Shown: in pieces, positions 11,810 to 22,223 of the stretch | Layout: each line of letters opens with the position of its first letter | How positions within the stretch are numbered: position 1 is the first letter of the stretch | Source of the DNA: Amblyomma americanum | Lineage: Eukaryota; Arthropoda; Arachnida; Ixodida; Ixodidae | Length of the DNA stretch: 64,000 nucleotides | Direction: 5' to 3' | NCBI RefSeq assembly: GCF_052857255.1 | Contig: NC_135500.1 | Coordinates: 103,060,548 to 103,124,547, forward strand | Position numbers and translations under genes: made by a program | Notes under the pieces: generated by a model | Seen by the model: only the letters and a program-made list of their open reading frames with translations | The model's database searches: none | What the model was told of the DNA's origin: nothing

Positions 11810-12990
11810 TAAATTTATTTCGCATTTTTTACAAGAGTACAAAAATGCGAGGGAAAGCAACTAAAATCTGCTGATTATCAGGTTGACGAAGGTTGCTGTG
11901 CCTATATTTGACAGGTTCAAGGGCGTTAACATACAGCTTCTCATAGAAACAATTACAGGTGTCTTGATTAAAAGCAGAGAAGATCATTTATGCATATGTT
12001 GTTGACGCTCTCATTGTGCACAATCAAGCTTACTATTGTTAGGCGTACATGGGGACATATTACAAGCAATAACCCACAAATAATAACACTATTGAACATA
12101 TATTGGTGCCTAAGTTACACACTGCAATTCTACCCAATCACTTGGCTTGTAATGTTACAATACACATCATAAAAAGCGCACCATGTTCATTATGCTGTAA
12201 TCTCACAGCAGAAAAAGTAAACAAAGTTAAGTTAGACTTCATACAATGAAATGTAAGGTAAACCAAATAAAGTCACCATTAGATGCAGGACACAGAAATT
12301 ATCTATACAATCGCAACAAATTCTCATTGAGGAACGGAAGTTAATTACATTACCAGGCTAAGTTGCAAAATCTGTGCTATAAATGAGATGTTTTTTCCTG
12401 TCTTTTCTTGAGATATTCTCTATATTTAAATTTATAATGTCTAAGTTATTTGACATTTTTGGAAGACAATTTGCTGCCCTCTTGCACCCCTGGTTAGTTC
12501 TAGAAAATGGCGGCGTCCAACTTTTTCTGTGCCTGATGTCGTATGAAAGTTGCGAACTTTTTGCCAGGTCGCACAGTTTGGGAAAGTAGTTGAGAGCATT
12601 ATTCAAGCAGTGTTGGTATTCTAGAAAAAGGTTGAATTTTTATATATGCTCGGCAGGGAGAATATCTCGAAGTGGAAATAATTCATATGTGTGGGCGTCG
12701 TACAAAGCACCTGTGATGGGATGGATAGCTCTCTTTTGTATAAGAAATAGTTCATGAAATTTCTTTTGGGATGTTGCGCCTCATGCAAGGCTGCAATAGT
12801 TTAGATGAGGAGAGAATATGGCAATATACAATAAAAACTTAATCCTTGGGGGAATAATGTAGTGAATTCGAGATAGTATACCGCAAGTCTTCGCGAGGCT
12901 TTTACTTATACGGTCTACATGAGCATCCCAGAGTAAGTGTTCATTAAAGATTACTCCCGAGGGATTACTCACAAAGATTACTCCCAATCA
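11810..12990 (-). pseudogene. CR1/L2-type LINE, 3' end of ORF2 and 3' UTR
   Basis: 5'-truncated non-LTR retrotransposon on the minus strand. From 12,987 it reads the RT thumb and post-RT region: NEHLLWDAHVDRISKSLAK, then CGILSRIHYIIPPRIKFLLY, then SPHLNYCSLAWG. These correspond to the usual LSW-x-x-H, CGIL-x-R-L and L-x-Y-x-x-x-WG motifs of CR1/L2 elements. A second frame block at 12,358-12,606 carries the C-terminal tail and stop, and AT-rich 3' UTR continues to about 11,810. Frame breaks near 12,620-12,780 make it inactive. Clade placement (CR1/L2 versus a close relative) is from motif memory. Confidence 0.75.
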
Positions 12991-15140
12991 TGAGAGGCTT
13001 CTCGTTAAGAGCAACCTGAATCGCAACCGAAGCCAAGCAACACAAGTCCAATCCATTACAGCCCCTACCAATGACGGGCAGTGAGGCATCGCTTGATCCC
13101 TGCACCACTTCGCCAGGATTTGTAGGAATATTACCGGGACTCTATGAATGTAAAGGATGACCAAGTCCGCATATATGGCCCTTAATCCATTATCGCTATC
13201 CGAACAACTGTCTTCCGTAATCACCACTGCTGAACAATAGAAACGAAGTGAAAACTGAACAGCTTGCGCATCTTATTCGCATTTGGCCTGACTACGAAAA
13301 TTCAGCATCATGTATTTTTATGTAGTTAGTAATTCATTGTTACTCGTCTTGATAGAGAAATTTGTGCCCAACTGGCGCACGCTTTAAGCCTGTGCCTGCT
13401 GGAGTAATTGCGGTGTGTTCCGCTGCCTGTCCGCGTCCAGGTGCAACGCCAGGAGTTGGGATGAGTTCAGCCGGCACCCATTCTGTGGGGTTGTAAATCA
13501 CTAGGACAGTTAGCCACCTACTGCCCGCGGCCTTGTGAGTGGGTGGCTGCCCACGATGCCCGTAGCGAGTAGCTAGTGAGCGTGCTTGGCCCGCAGCGTT
13601 AGGCACGCGAAACCGCTAAATTCAAGGCGGCAAAATATCAATAATAAAAACTTTCCCAAGCCGCAGAAGCCCCCTGTCGGTACGAAGGGCGTGTCACCCA
13701 CCCTCGGTGCCTTGGTGCCTGATTCCGAAAAAGTCGGGGCCTCGCAAGCGCTTCGGAGCTTGCGATGATTCTGGGGAAGCTGTCTTTCGCTGAAATACGT
13801 GAAAGGGCTACCTCTTAATGAGTCCTGCGACCGAATAATAGCGCTTAAGTGCTAAATACCGAGCAACGGCTTGTTAGCTTGCAGAAAACCTCAAGTGGAG
13901 AACGCCTTTGGTAGTTGTGATATCGTCATATTTTGTGGTACACCCCACATTCGTAGCTGACGGCCACATTTTCTAGTTAATGCCGTCCTGAGCCAGGGTG
14001 CCACCCTACTAGTGAAATGTCACAAGCCTGGCATAAAAAGCAAGTTTATTCAGGACTGGCAAAACGCTCAAAGTTCAACACAGTCATTCTAATATTTTTT
14101 TTCTGGTTTAGTACTTTTTGTCATGTAGGTAATGCACTACTTCGGGCCACTAATTCAGCACCACACACAAGTAATTACCCTCGAAATGACTTTTGCTGGA
14201 ATTGCAAAAAAGCGACCTCTTGTGCCGGCATTTTTGGTCTTGTTTTCCTGGCCGTAGTCCTTGAAAGGGGAAACACATTGCGACAACATTTGGCCTTGAA
14301 CCAGCCAAGCTGTAGACTTCGATGCGAGCAAACTTTGCGCAGGCGAAAGCCGTCAGTTTTGTGCCGACGCGCCGGCAGCGACGCGACAAGCTGTATTCAA
14401 CACAAGCAGTGAAGCACGGCGAGAATGGGAACATGTTGCCTTGGCGCGGAGTTTAACGAAAGGAAAGTCGAGTACCTCCCTGCACTGCATACGCTCACAC
14501 ATAACGACGCCCGAGAGCAAGATCTCGTGCAAGTGATCGGCAGCTCTAGTTGGAATTGAACAGCACTATTCGGTGGACAAACGTCGCCTTGTTTTGGTCT
14601 TGTATGTAGAGTGAGGGGCGGGGGTGGCTCAAGCAGTTGGCTCAAGCATTCCGTGGTGGCAACTTGCAACACGTGTTGCCTGCTTAAATGGAGACGCGGG
14701 TTTGTGCGTGGCATGCTGGAAACATCTCTAGATGACACGACGCCGAACCCGGACAGAGTATGTTAGGTCCACGTTCGAGTCGGCACATAGCACATCGAAA
14801 ATCAACAAGACGGAACCCGCGCGCACTCTCAGGCACGGTACGCCTGTTGAGGCGGCGCACAGCGCGTTGTCACGCGAGCGAGTGTCTCTGGAATTCACTG
14901 CGCTGGCGCGGCCGTTCAGAGACGTCAAGTTGATAGGCTTGGCCTTTAGGTTTAGAGAGTCGGCAGTCGGTACACTTTTGAAGCCCAATTGAAGAGAAGA
15001 TTGCGCGTCGATACGTATATGCAGGCCCAAGAAGCGCTCCACTTACGTCGTCGTCACTAGCAGCAGTGGAGACACCGTAAGTTCGCTTGGAGTAAACTTA
15101 AGTGCCAGTGGCTGCCGAGGTGGCCTGTGGGTACTTTTGA
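12991..15140. other. No recognisable gene
   Basis: GC content rises near 13.35-13.8 and 14.2-15.0 kb, and several open frames of 80-131 codons occur on both strands. None shows a domain, a convincing signal peptide or splice-flanked coding character. These stretches may be dispersed repeats without copies in this window. Confidence 0.35.
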
Positions 15141-15146
15141 GGCTAT

Positions 15147-15500
15147 AAGTTACAGACTTCGGAAGATGTAAGTGCTGCGAACAGCACGAGAGAACGAAAC
15201 ATTCAGTACTCGACTCTCACAGGAGCTCAGCAAAAGGGAAGAGTGTTTGACAGTGGCTCTGTTCATTTTATTTCTGGAATGACCCGACTTAAAGAAATCC
15301 AAGGAAGATGGACAGTTGGCGAAAGTTACAGACTTCGGAAGTTGTAAGTGCAGCGAACAGCACGAGAGAACGAAACATTCAGTACTCGACTCTCACAGGA
15401 GCTCAGCAAAAGGGAAGAGTGTTTGACAGTGGCTCTGTTCATTTTATTTCTGGAATGACCCGACTTAAGGAAATCCAAGGAAGATGGACAGTTGGCGAAA
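15147..15500. repeat. Recent 176-bp tandem duplication
   Basis: The unit starting AAGTTACAGACTTCGG at 15,147 repeats at 15,323 with only a handful of differences. The near identity implies recent origin. The second copy carries an open frame of 103 codons (15,308-15,619) including RLKEIQGRWTVGENKFGQ. The first copy is interrupted in the same frame, so coding status is doubtful. Confidence 0.9.
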
Positions 15501-15609
15501 ATAAATTTGGTCAGGAAAGAGTGAAATACGTGCGACGCATTTTGAAAGAGAGGTGGAAGCTTCTGTTAACAGTGTCCAAGTTTTGGCAAGTGTATTCATT
15601 TGCATGCAG

Positions 15610-15740
15610 CAAAAATTAAAAAAAAACAATTGAAAAGTAATTGCATTATTGTTTTGAAAAGTAACTGTGATGTAATGTAATTACGCTTTGTTAGGACTAC
15701 TTTTATTATAATTTATTTTAAAAAGTAATCTTGCCTTGTG
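15610..15740. repeat. AT-rich cryptic GTAAT repeat
   Basis: Repeated AAAAGTAAT and TGTAATGTAATTAC motifs form low-complexity sequence, like the internal parts of some short DNA-transposon derivatives. No terminal inverted repeats were found. Confidence 0.45.
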
Positions 15741-15749
15741 TCGAACTAG

Positions 15750-16795
15750 CAAAACAATAGATGCAATTCTGCCCGCAGTGGGTGTGAGACCATTGAAATT
15801 CTAAAAAGCACCTTTTGGGCAAACCATACTACAGTGCGGAACAATCACAGGCCTGCGGTAGACGCAGCCACTAACGCTGGGTACTGCATCAGGCTCAGTC
15901 GCGATGGTGACCGCCGATGGACCTTCGCTGCAGGGCTAGTAAGGACCGCGGGCGCCCAGGTGAGGTTCGGGAATCTCTCGGCAGCTGCGGGAGACCGCTG
16001 CCACCACGGCTTGTTTTTTGCTTAACAAGGGTCGCCGCTGCAATGAACACGTGCCGAACCGGCAGGATATGCGCTTCAATTCGCACCTAAGTGCAATAAT
16101 TAGCACTCGGACAAAGAAAATGGCCGGGGTGACTTAAGCTCCACCTGAAGGGTATGACGCGATATCGTAATGGGTTAATTCTAATATATGCAGAGTGTCA
16201 TTCTCGACTTTACATTCATAGATCTCTGGGAGTCCTCATAACCTTCCTGGCGCAGTGGTGCAGGGGATATGCAATGCGCCTTGTGTGACCCAGGCTCCTC
16301 CTCCTGAGCGAGCAATCATTAACTGACACTTGCTACGGTGGGCAGTTTCCTAACTAGCCAATGGCCAGGTAGCGATGACGCCAAACGATCTCGTGACCTA
16401 GGTGGGCCACCTGTCTCCTAGGCGGCTGTCTGGGGCAGAGCCATGCCCATGATTTTTCACTCATAACGCCGACAACGCCGGCAGCGCATTTTCTGGAGAA
16501 TGGGGCCTTCAACGCTGTCATGTTGAAAAGGAGCGTACGTCACACAGTCTTGTGCGCTGAGCCGTCAGTGGCCGAGGACCAGTACCAAACGTCATCATCG
16601 TTAGTGTCGCAATTCCAAAAACTTACAGGATTGCACTTAAGTCTGGTTATAAACGGAATTGTAAAAGCGTTTGCCTTCTCTTTCTCTCTGATTTTTATGT
16701 TATAGGGAGTAGGCTTAACAATGTCGACGGCCATGACTTTTTTGACATCTGTTTCCGAGGTGGACAAACTATGTCGACGTTCGTGGCTGTCGTGA
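15750..16795. other. No recognisable gene; possible tRNA-like SINE head near 16.25 kb
   Basis: CTGGCGCAGTGGTGCAGGGG (about 16,248) resembles an A-box of a tRNA-derived SINE, but no B-box follows at the right spacing, so no SINE is called. Nothing else could be supported. Confidence 0.3.
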
Positions 16796-16799
16796 CGTC

Positions 16800-16975
16800 C
16801 TAACGACCTTCGCGAGATTCGAACCCACGACCTTCACTGGACTCGAACCCATGATCTTCGCGAAACTAGAACCCAAGACCGGAGTGGAACTCGAACCTAC
16901 GATCTTCATGGGACAAGAGCAACGACCTTCATAGAACTCGAACCCACGACCGTCACTGGACTTGGACCCACGATA
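16800..16975 (+). repeat. Degenerate tandem array with TTCGAACCC-like units
   Basis: About seven imperfect units of roughly 24-27 bp, each of the form ACTCGAACCCACGACCTTCA. The recurring (T/C)TCGAACCC matches the B-box/T-loop consensus of tRNA genes. It directly adjoins the ATC-rich microsatellite. Confidence 0.75.
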
Positions 16976-16977
16976 TT

Positions 16978-17054
16978 TTTTGCTATCGCTATCATCATAT
17001 TACTAACATCAGCACTAGCATCTTTATCACCTACTATAACAATCATCATCATCA
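16978..17054. repeat. ATC-rich microsatellite (left flank of Ty3 insertion)
   Basis: Mixed ATC and CTAT units. The same kind of sequence resumes at 20,106 beyond the Ty3 element, suggesting one array split by the insertion. Confidence 0.75.
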
Positions 17055-17058
17055 CTAT
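17055..17058. repeat. Target-site duplication CTAT (left)
   Basis: CTAT adjoins the LTR terminus here and again at 20,106-20,109, as expected for a 4-bp Ty3-type duplication. Chance is possible because the flanks are CTAT-rich. Confidence 0.55.
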
Positions 17059-17508
17059 TGTCACGAAGTGGTGACTGCTGTCCGGAGAGCAGAAAGGCTG
17101 CGAAAAAAGTGTCTAAAGAAAAAAAACTCTTTATACCGGCTGACTTGCGCTCAAAATGGACTGAATAACTCGATGGCGTCGTAGCAACAAGCGTGCTGGG
17201 CGGTCGTCGAACCGAATGCACGCCGCTCTCGGCCGTGCTCAATTTAAAGCTGGCAGCGAACTTTCGAGATACGACGTGCAAAGCTACTATAACATTTTGG
17301 AACAACCTAGAATCGGCTCAGCCTGGGCGCGAGCTTTCGAGATAAAGCGTGAAAAGTTACTAGAACATTCTGGACCAACGTAAAATCAGCTCTGCCTGGG
17401 TGCAGTGAATCCTGGTAGATATGGTCGTGTCTAGCACTGCAAACTAAGCTATAAAGCGGTGTGTCGGCTGATTTGAAGAATTAGCAAACACTGCAAAGAT
17501 TCTTGGCA
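17059..17508 (-). repeat. 3' LTR of an internally deleted Ty3/gypsy element
   Basis: A 450-bp LTR with TG...CA termini on the minus strand. Its first 153 bases (17,356-17,508) match the partial LTR at 19,953-20,105. On the minus strand it contains GGTATAAAGAG (TATA box) about 120 bases before its end. It carries an internal tandem duplication of period 73 (17,261-17,333 and 17,334-17,405). A purine tract lies just upstream. Confidence 0.85.
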
Positions 17509-17524
17509 TTACTTCCCTCTCAAA
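17509..17524 (-). other. Polypurine tract of the Ty3/gypsy element
   Basis: Minus-strand TTTGAGAGGGAAGTAA ends exactly at the LTR start, the position of the plus-strand primer in LTR elements. Confidence 0.75.
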
Positions 17525-17639
17525 GAAGCATCGACCCGATGCATTAAAACAAATAAGGCGACTAGCAACAAATAAAACGTATCGTGCGAAAATAAACACA
17601 GAGTATGGAAACACAGCGTCCTTTAGCGCTCATAATAGG

Positions 17640-19950
17640 GTTTTAGACTTAAAACATGGAAAATTCTGGTCGTACGCGGCGTCACTGGGATGCAGTCATT
17701 GCGTCAGGGATGACTTCACAATCGATTTCACCTAGCCGACGAAAAACCTTGTACGGGCCGAAATAGCGGCGCAAAACCTTTTCACTCAATCCATGGCGGC
17801 AAATGGGCGTCTACACCCAGACTTGGTCGCCTGGCTTGTATCCCGCGTTGCGTCTTCGTAGGTTGTAGCGTCGGGCGTCAGCCTGCTGCTGGTCTTTGAT
17901 CCTTAATCGGGCAAGTCTTCAGGCTTCTTCTGCGCGTTGAAGGTAGGCGGCAAAGCAGGCGTTCTCTTCTTCGGTAACATTGGGCAACATGGCGTCTAGC
18001 GTGATTGTGGCCTTCATGCCATGGACGAGCCTAAAAGGCGTCATCTGGGTGGTCTACTGCCCTGAGGTGCATTAGGCGCAGACGATGTAAAGGAGGATGA
18101 CGTGCCAGGTCTTGTGTTCGATGTGGGTTCGTTCAGGCGCTCGATCAGTCTGTTGGTCTGCGGATGGTAGGCAGTTGTCCTCCGGTGACTGGTTTGGCTG
18201 TAACGCAGGGTGGCTTGCGTCAGTTACGCTGTGAATGCTGTTCCTCTGTCCGTGATGAGCGCATCGGGGGCGCCGTGTCGCAGTAGAATGCAGTACACGA
18301 AAAACGTGGCCACTTCTGTTGCTGTTTTGGTCCGTAGGGCGTAGCGGGTGAGTTAGTCGGTCGCTATGATGATACACGTATTTCCAGACGTTGACATTGG
18401 GAAAGGGCCAGGCAAGTCTATGCCGATCTGCTGAAAGGGCCTTGAGGCGAGTTCAGTCGGGTTAAGAAATCCGGCTGGTCATGTGGGAGGAGTCTTTCGT
18501 CAGTGACAATCTCAGCAATTTTCACATAACATGCGAAATCGGCAGACAGTCGGGGCCAATAATACTTGTCTTGAATGCGGCGGAGGGTGCGAGTAAACCC
18601 GAGATGTCCAGCTGTAGAACTTCTTCGCGGAGACAAGCAAGTACAAGGAGGTAGGCTGTTTTGTTCGCTGCGAAGTTCTTCACGAGGACATCATTCTGAG
18701 CGCAGAAGGTAGACAGTCCACGCTTGAATGAGGCGAGCGGAAGTGGGTAGAAACCTTGCCTTCCAAGTACTCGATGAAGCGTTTTAGGTCGGGGTCCGAG
18801 CGTTGCTGCTTCGCAAAAGAGCCGGGGCTGATAAATCCCAGGAAGGCGTCCTTATCGTCGTCCGGCGGCGGTGCATCTACAGGGGTTCGTAAGAGGCAAT
18901 CGGCGTCAGAGTGCTCTCGTCCGGACTTGTAAACGACGGTTGACGTCAAACTCCTGGAGGCGCAGACGACTTCATCGGGCGTGGCGGCCAGAGGGGCCCT
19001 TCAAATTGGCAAGCCATCACAGCGCGTGGTAATCGCTGACCACCTTGAACGGTCGTCAGTGAAGGTAGGGCCGGAATTTCGACGTAGACCAGGTGATGAC
19101 AAGGTACTGCTTCTCTTTTGTTGAATAGTTAGCCTCGGCTTTGGAAAGAGAATGGCTGGCGTATGCAATGACTTTCTCCGGCCCGTCGCTTTTTTGAACG
19201 AGGACAGCGCCTAGGCCCACGCTGCTTGCTTCGGTATGAGCTTCAGTGTCGGGCTCTTCATAAAAATGCGCGAGGTTCGGTGTGGACTGTAAAGGACACT
19301 GAAGTTCTTTGAAGGCTTCTGCCTGCGGCGCTTCCCATTTAAATGGCACGTCTCCCTTCGTCATTTGGGTCAGGGGCTCGGCGACGCGCGAAAAGGTTTT
19401 TACAAATCGTCGGTAATATGCGCACAGTCTCAGGCTCCTGCGCACTGCTTTCATATTGGCCGGTGGTGGAAACTTTTCAATAGCAGCTGTTTTCTGCGGG
19501 TCTGGGCATACATTCTCCTTGCTAACGATGTGGTCTAGAAGCAGCAGCTCTGAATAGTCAAAATGGCACTTCTCTGCTTTGAAGGTTAGGGCAGACGACT
19601 TGAAGGCGTCTAGTATTAATCGAAGTCTTTTGAGGGGCTCTTAAATGTTTGAGGCGAAGACAACGACCTCATCTAAATATACCAGACAAATGTGTCACTT
19701 CAGGCTTGCCAGCACTGTATCCATTACTCGCTGAAACGTCGATGGTGCGGAACAGAGACCAAATGGCATCACCTCGAACTCAAAGAGCCCATTCGGAGTG
19801 AAGAATGCGGTCTTCTTGTGATCTCTTTCGTCGACCTAAATTTGCCAGTTGCCGCTCTTGAGGTCCATCTATGAGAAATACTTGGCGTTGCAGAGTCGGT
19901 CGAGTGTGTCGTCGATACGTGGGAGGGGGTAGACATCCTTCTCTGTTATA
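17640..19950 (-). pseudogene. Ty3/gypsy pol remnant: RT, RNase H, integrase
   Basis: Encodes, on the minus strand, the polyprotein that copies and inserts the element. RT (about 19,950-19,460) starts within [11 protein letters not shown] and includes [18 protein letters not shown] and the active-site box CLVYLDEVVVF, where the second catalytic Asp of YLDD is Glu. RNase H (19,454-19,056) includes HTEASSVGLGAVL and YSTKEKQYLVI. Integrase (about 18,640-17,650) has AGHLGFTRTLRRIQDKYYWP and all three acidic residues: GIDLPGP, ITDRGTAF and the Glu after YHPQTN. A basic tail follows (GYKPGDQVWV). Several in-frame stops and at least one frameshift disable it. Gag, protease and the RT N-terminus are gone because the deletion joins RT directly to the 5' LTR remnant. 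Confidence 0.92.
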
Positions 19951-19952
19951 TT

Positions 19953-20105
19953 GTTACTAGAACATTCTGGAACAATGCAGAGTCAGCTCTGCCTGGGTGC
20001 TGTGAATCAAGATCAATCTGGTCGCGTTTTACATCCCAAACAAAGTGCTAAACCTGCGTGCTGGCAGCTTTGAAGAATGAACAAGCATTGCAAAGATTCA
20101 CGGCA
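19953..20105 (-). repeat. Partial 5' LTR of the same Ty3 element
   Basis: Its 153 bases align without length change to 17,356-17,508. It keeps the outer LTR end and is cut internally at 19,953, where RT sequence begins. The deletion therefore removed the rest of the LTR, the primer-binding site, gag, protease and part of RT. Confidence 0.85.
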
Positions 20106-20109
20106 CTAT
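20106..20109. repeat. Target-site duplication CTAT (right)
   Basis: Matches 17,055-17,058 and marks the outer boundary of the insertion. Confidence 0.55.
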
Positions 20110-20375
20110 CATAATCGTCGCTATCACCAAACATCACTATCGCTTTCGTTATCACTGTCAAAATCACCATCGATCTCTAGTCTATAACCGTCTCTAGCAC
20201 TATCACTATCAGTAGCTATCATTATCACTATCTATCGTTATTTTTTACTGTATTTTTACTGTCAGTGCTATCATTACTATAAATCTGTAGCACTGTCACT
20301 ATGTTAGCTATCATTATCGCTATCTATAACTATTTTTACTATCGGTTTACTTTCTCTACTATCATTCTATATATC
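20110..20375. repeat. ATC/CTATC-rich microsatellite (right flank of Ty3 insertion)
   Basis: Degenerate ATCACTATC and TAGCACTATC units, continuous in character with the left flank. It includes an internal duplication of a block containing AGCTATCATTATC. Confidence 0.75.
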
Positions 20376-20948
20376 TTGTTTATGAACTGTTGCTTAATAC
20401 ACTTTTACATTTTATTTCAATTACCGTAAAGCTTATGATTGACACTTTGTATGGACACTTCTGCGGGCAGCTTCCTTCTACAACTACCCCCCACGCCGTT
20501 CTTCAGCCAAGAAAGGCATTCACCTTAAAAGGGCGCCACCCACTACGGAATTTCACCTGCGTGACAGCATAAAAGTGGCTGCAAGCAATAGGCTAGGTCA
20601 TCGTCGGTATTCAGGCAGTTACACACTCTAAGCTGGGTATAAAAACCATGGGAGGTCCTCTCGATCGAAGAAGTACCATTTGTTGCTTACGTTTACAGTC
20701 CACCGCAACGTTCGGATGAACAGCACAGTGGACTGTGTACTCTTGTAATAGACGCCTTGGAGTAAGAGCCGAAGCTCACTCGGGGCGAACGAAAAGACAT
20801 GTATCTGGGAGCTGTAGACGGCAGAGGTAGGGGAACAAGCTTTAAGGTACGGAATCCCAGATCCCTATCCCTGTATGGTACCATGTCTCGGAGGGCCGCA
20901 GATCCCAGGTACCGACCGTGCCGTGATGTGAAATTATGTCCGGAAGCT
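20376..20948. other. Unassigned sequence with a TATA-like site
   Basis: No gene could be read. The TATA box candidate at 20,638 and GC-rich downstream sequence could be a promoter or the remains of an LTR. Confidence 0.3.
20638..20645 (+). promoter_or_regulatory. TATA box candidate
   Basis: GGGTATAAAAACC matches the TATA consensus in a non-AT-rich setting. No initiator or linked gene was established, so the function is unproven. Confidence 0.3.
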
Positions 20949-20962
20949 GAATGCGAGATAAT
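20949..20962. repeat. SINE target-site duplication (left)
   Basis: GAATGCGAGATAAT, identical to 21,199-21,212. Confidence 0.9.
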
Positions 20963-21198
20963 GGTTGGTTTGGTTTATGGGGGTTTAACGTCCCAAAGCG
21001 ACTCAGGCTATGAGAGACGCCGTAGTGAAGGGCTCCGGAAATTTCGACCACCTGGGGTTCTTTAACGTGCACTGACATCGCACAGCAAACGGGCCTCTAG
21101 AATTTCGCCTCCACCGAAATTCGACCGCCGCGGCCGGGATCGAACCCGCGTCTTTTGGGCCAGCAGCCGAGCGCCATAACCACTCAGCCACCGCGGCG
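20963..21198 (-). repeat. Full-length tRNA-derived SINE (Ruka-like)
   Basis: Read on the minus strand it begins with a tRNA-like head with A-box TGGCTGAGTGG and B-box GGTTCGATCCC. A core (CTGTGCGATGTCAGTGCACG) follows, then the block around CCCCAGGTGGTCGAAATTTC, and a tail ending CCCCCATAAACCAAACC. The length is 236 bp with a perfect 14-bp target duplication, so it is a bona fide LINE-mobilised insertion. Both strands yield open frames that are not genes. Confidence 0.95.
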
Positions 21199-21212
21199 GA
21201 ATGCGAGATAAT
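21199..21212. repeat. SINE target-site duplication (right)
   Basis: Perfect copy of 20,949-20,962. Confidence 0.9.
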
Positions 21213-21825
21213 AGGCGGAGAGAGATTGCCCGTACTCTACAAAGACCTGAAAAGGTGCTCGACTTTATTTGGACCAATTCCCCAATCCCGCGTTGTCCCT
21301 AATCTCACTCTGTCCCAAATCCCGTCCGAAGTGCGGAAACAAAACCGTGATTAAATATTTTGTCCCTACATAACTTTTCACGGACGATCGGGGGAGTCCC
21401 TTTGTGCTTGCTCTCCCTCTTGTACGTAGGTCCCTATAGTAAATGGGTCTATTCATTTTGAGGGACGTTGCGCGCTACCAATGTTCAACACCTACTACTG
21501 ACCCAGACAAAAGCCACGATCCGGACCATGGCCAAGATCTGCAACTGATTGCAATGCTTACGTCCTTGAGAAACGTCATTCGTGCTATGTTTCTAGCCTG
21601 CGCACACCAGCAGCACACAACGCACCCAAGTACACAACGGGCTACATTCACTTCTTGCGGCTCAGATCAGCATCTGGCCTTTGGGCTGCAGCTGAGTCCA
21701 TCAGCCAGAACTTCCACATGAATGGACGCTACGGTATCAAAGACAACCTCACTCTTTTGTTACCTGACAACGACTGAGTCAAGTGACAATTATTACGGTG
21801 CTCTTCATTTCTTCTCCCTCCCCTT
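21213..21825. other. No recognisable gene
   Basis: Contains a 92-codon plus-strand frame without recognisable content. Nothing further supported. Confidence 0.35.
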
Positions 21826-21982
21826 CGATGGAGGCGAAATTCTAGAGGCCCGTGTACTGTGCGATGTCAGTGCACGTTAATGAACCCCATGTGGTCGAAA
21901 TTTCCGGAGCCCTTCACTACGGCGTCCCTAATAGCCTGAGTCTCTTTGGGACGTTAAGCCCCCATAGACCATAAACCATCTT
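21826..21982 (+). repeat. 5'-truncated SINE (Ruka-like)
   Basis: Starts at GATGGAGGCGAAATTCTAGAGG (21,826) and ends CCCCCATAGACCATAAACC. The tRNA head is missing and the sequence is moderately diverged. Confidence 0.85.
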
Positions 21983-21984
21983 CC

Positions 21985-22105
21985 TTTCCTTTTTCATTCC
22001 CCTCAACCGTCTTCCGCAGTGCAGGGTAGACAACAAAAACACCTTTCTAGTTAAAATCCTCGCCTTCCCTCTTCCAGTTTGTTTTTCTCTCTCCACCTCT
22101 GCATG
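21985..22105 (+). repeat. Dispersed repeat, GTGCAGGGTAG family
   Basis: Shares CAGTGCAGGGTAG and the following TTTCT-x-GTTAA-x-ATCC-x-(T/C)GCCTTCC pattern with 35,595-35,720. It is probably the 3' part of another short interspersed element. Confidence 0.6.
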
Positions 22106-22223
22106 CGTGACAGCTCATGGTTCTACTCTATGTCATATTTATTTATGATTGCATTCGGCTTTTAGCCTTTTATATTGAACTGGTAAGAACAGATGTATCA
22201 TTTTTCATTTTCTTATACAGTTT

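Noticed and set aside
14017..14412. 131-codon plus-strand frame with a hydrophobic stretch
   Set aside because: No splice-site, promoter or domain support, and opposite-strand frames are equally open; best treated as chance.
16230..16440. tRNA-derived SINE with A-box CTGGCGCAGTGG
   Set aside because: No B-box at the expected distance, no core or tail shared with other SINEs here, and no target duplication.
21003..21191. tRNA-gene-like A and B boxes on the minus strand (also at 45.5 and 63.4 kb)
   Set aside because: They belong to SINE heads with target duplications and do not form a full tRNA cloverleaf with an anticodon arm I could place.
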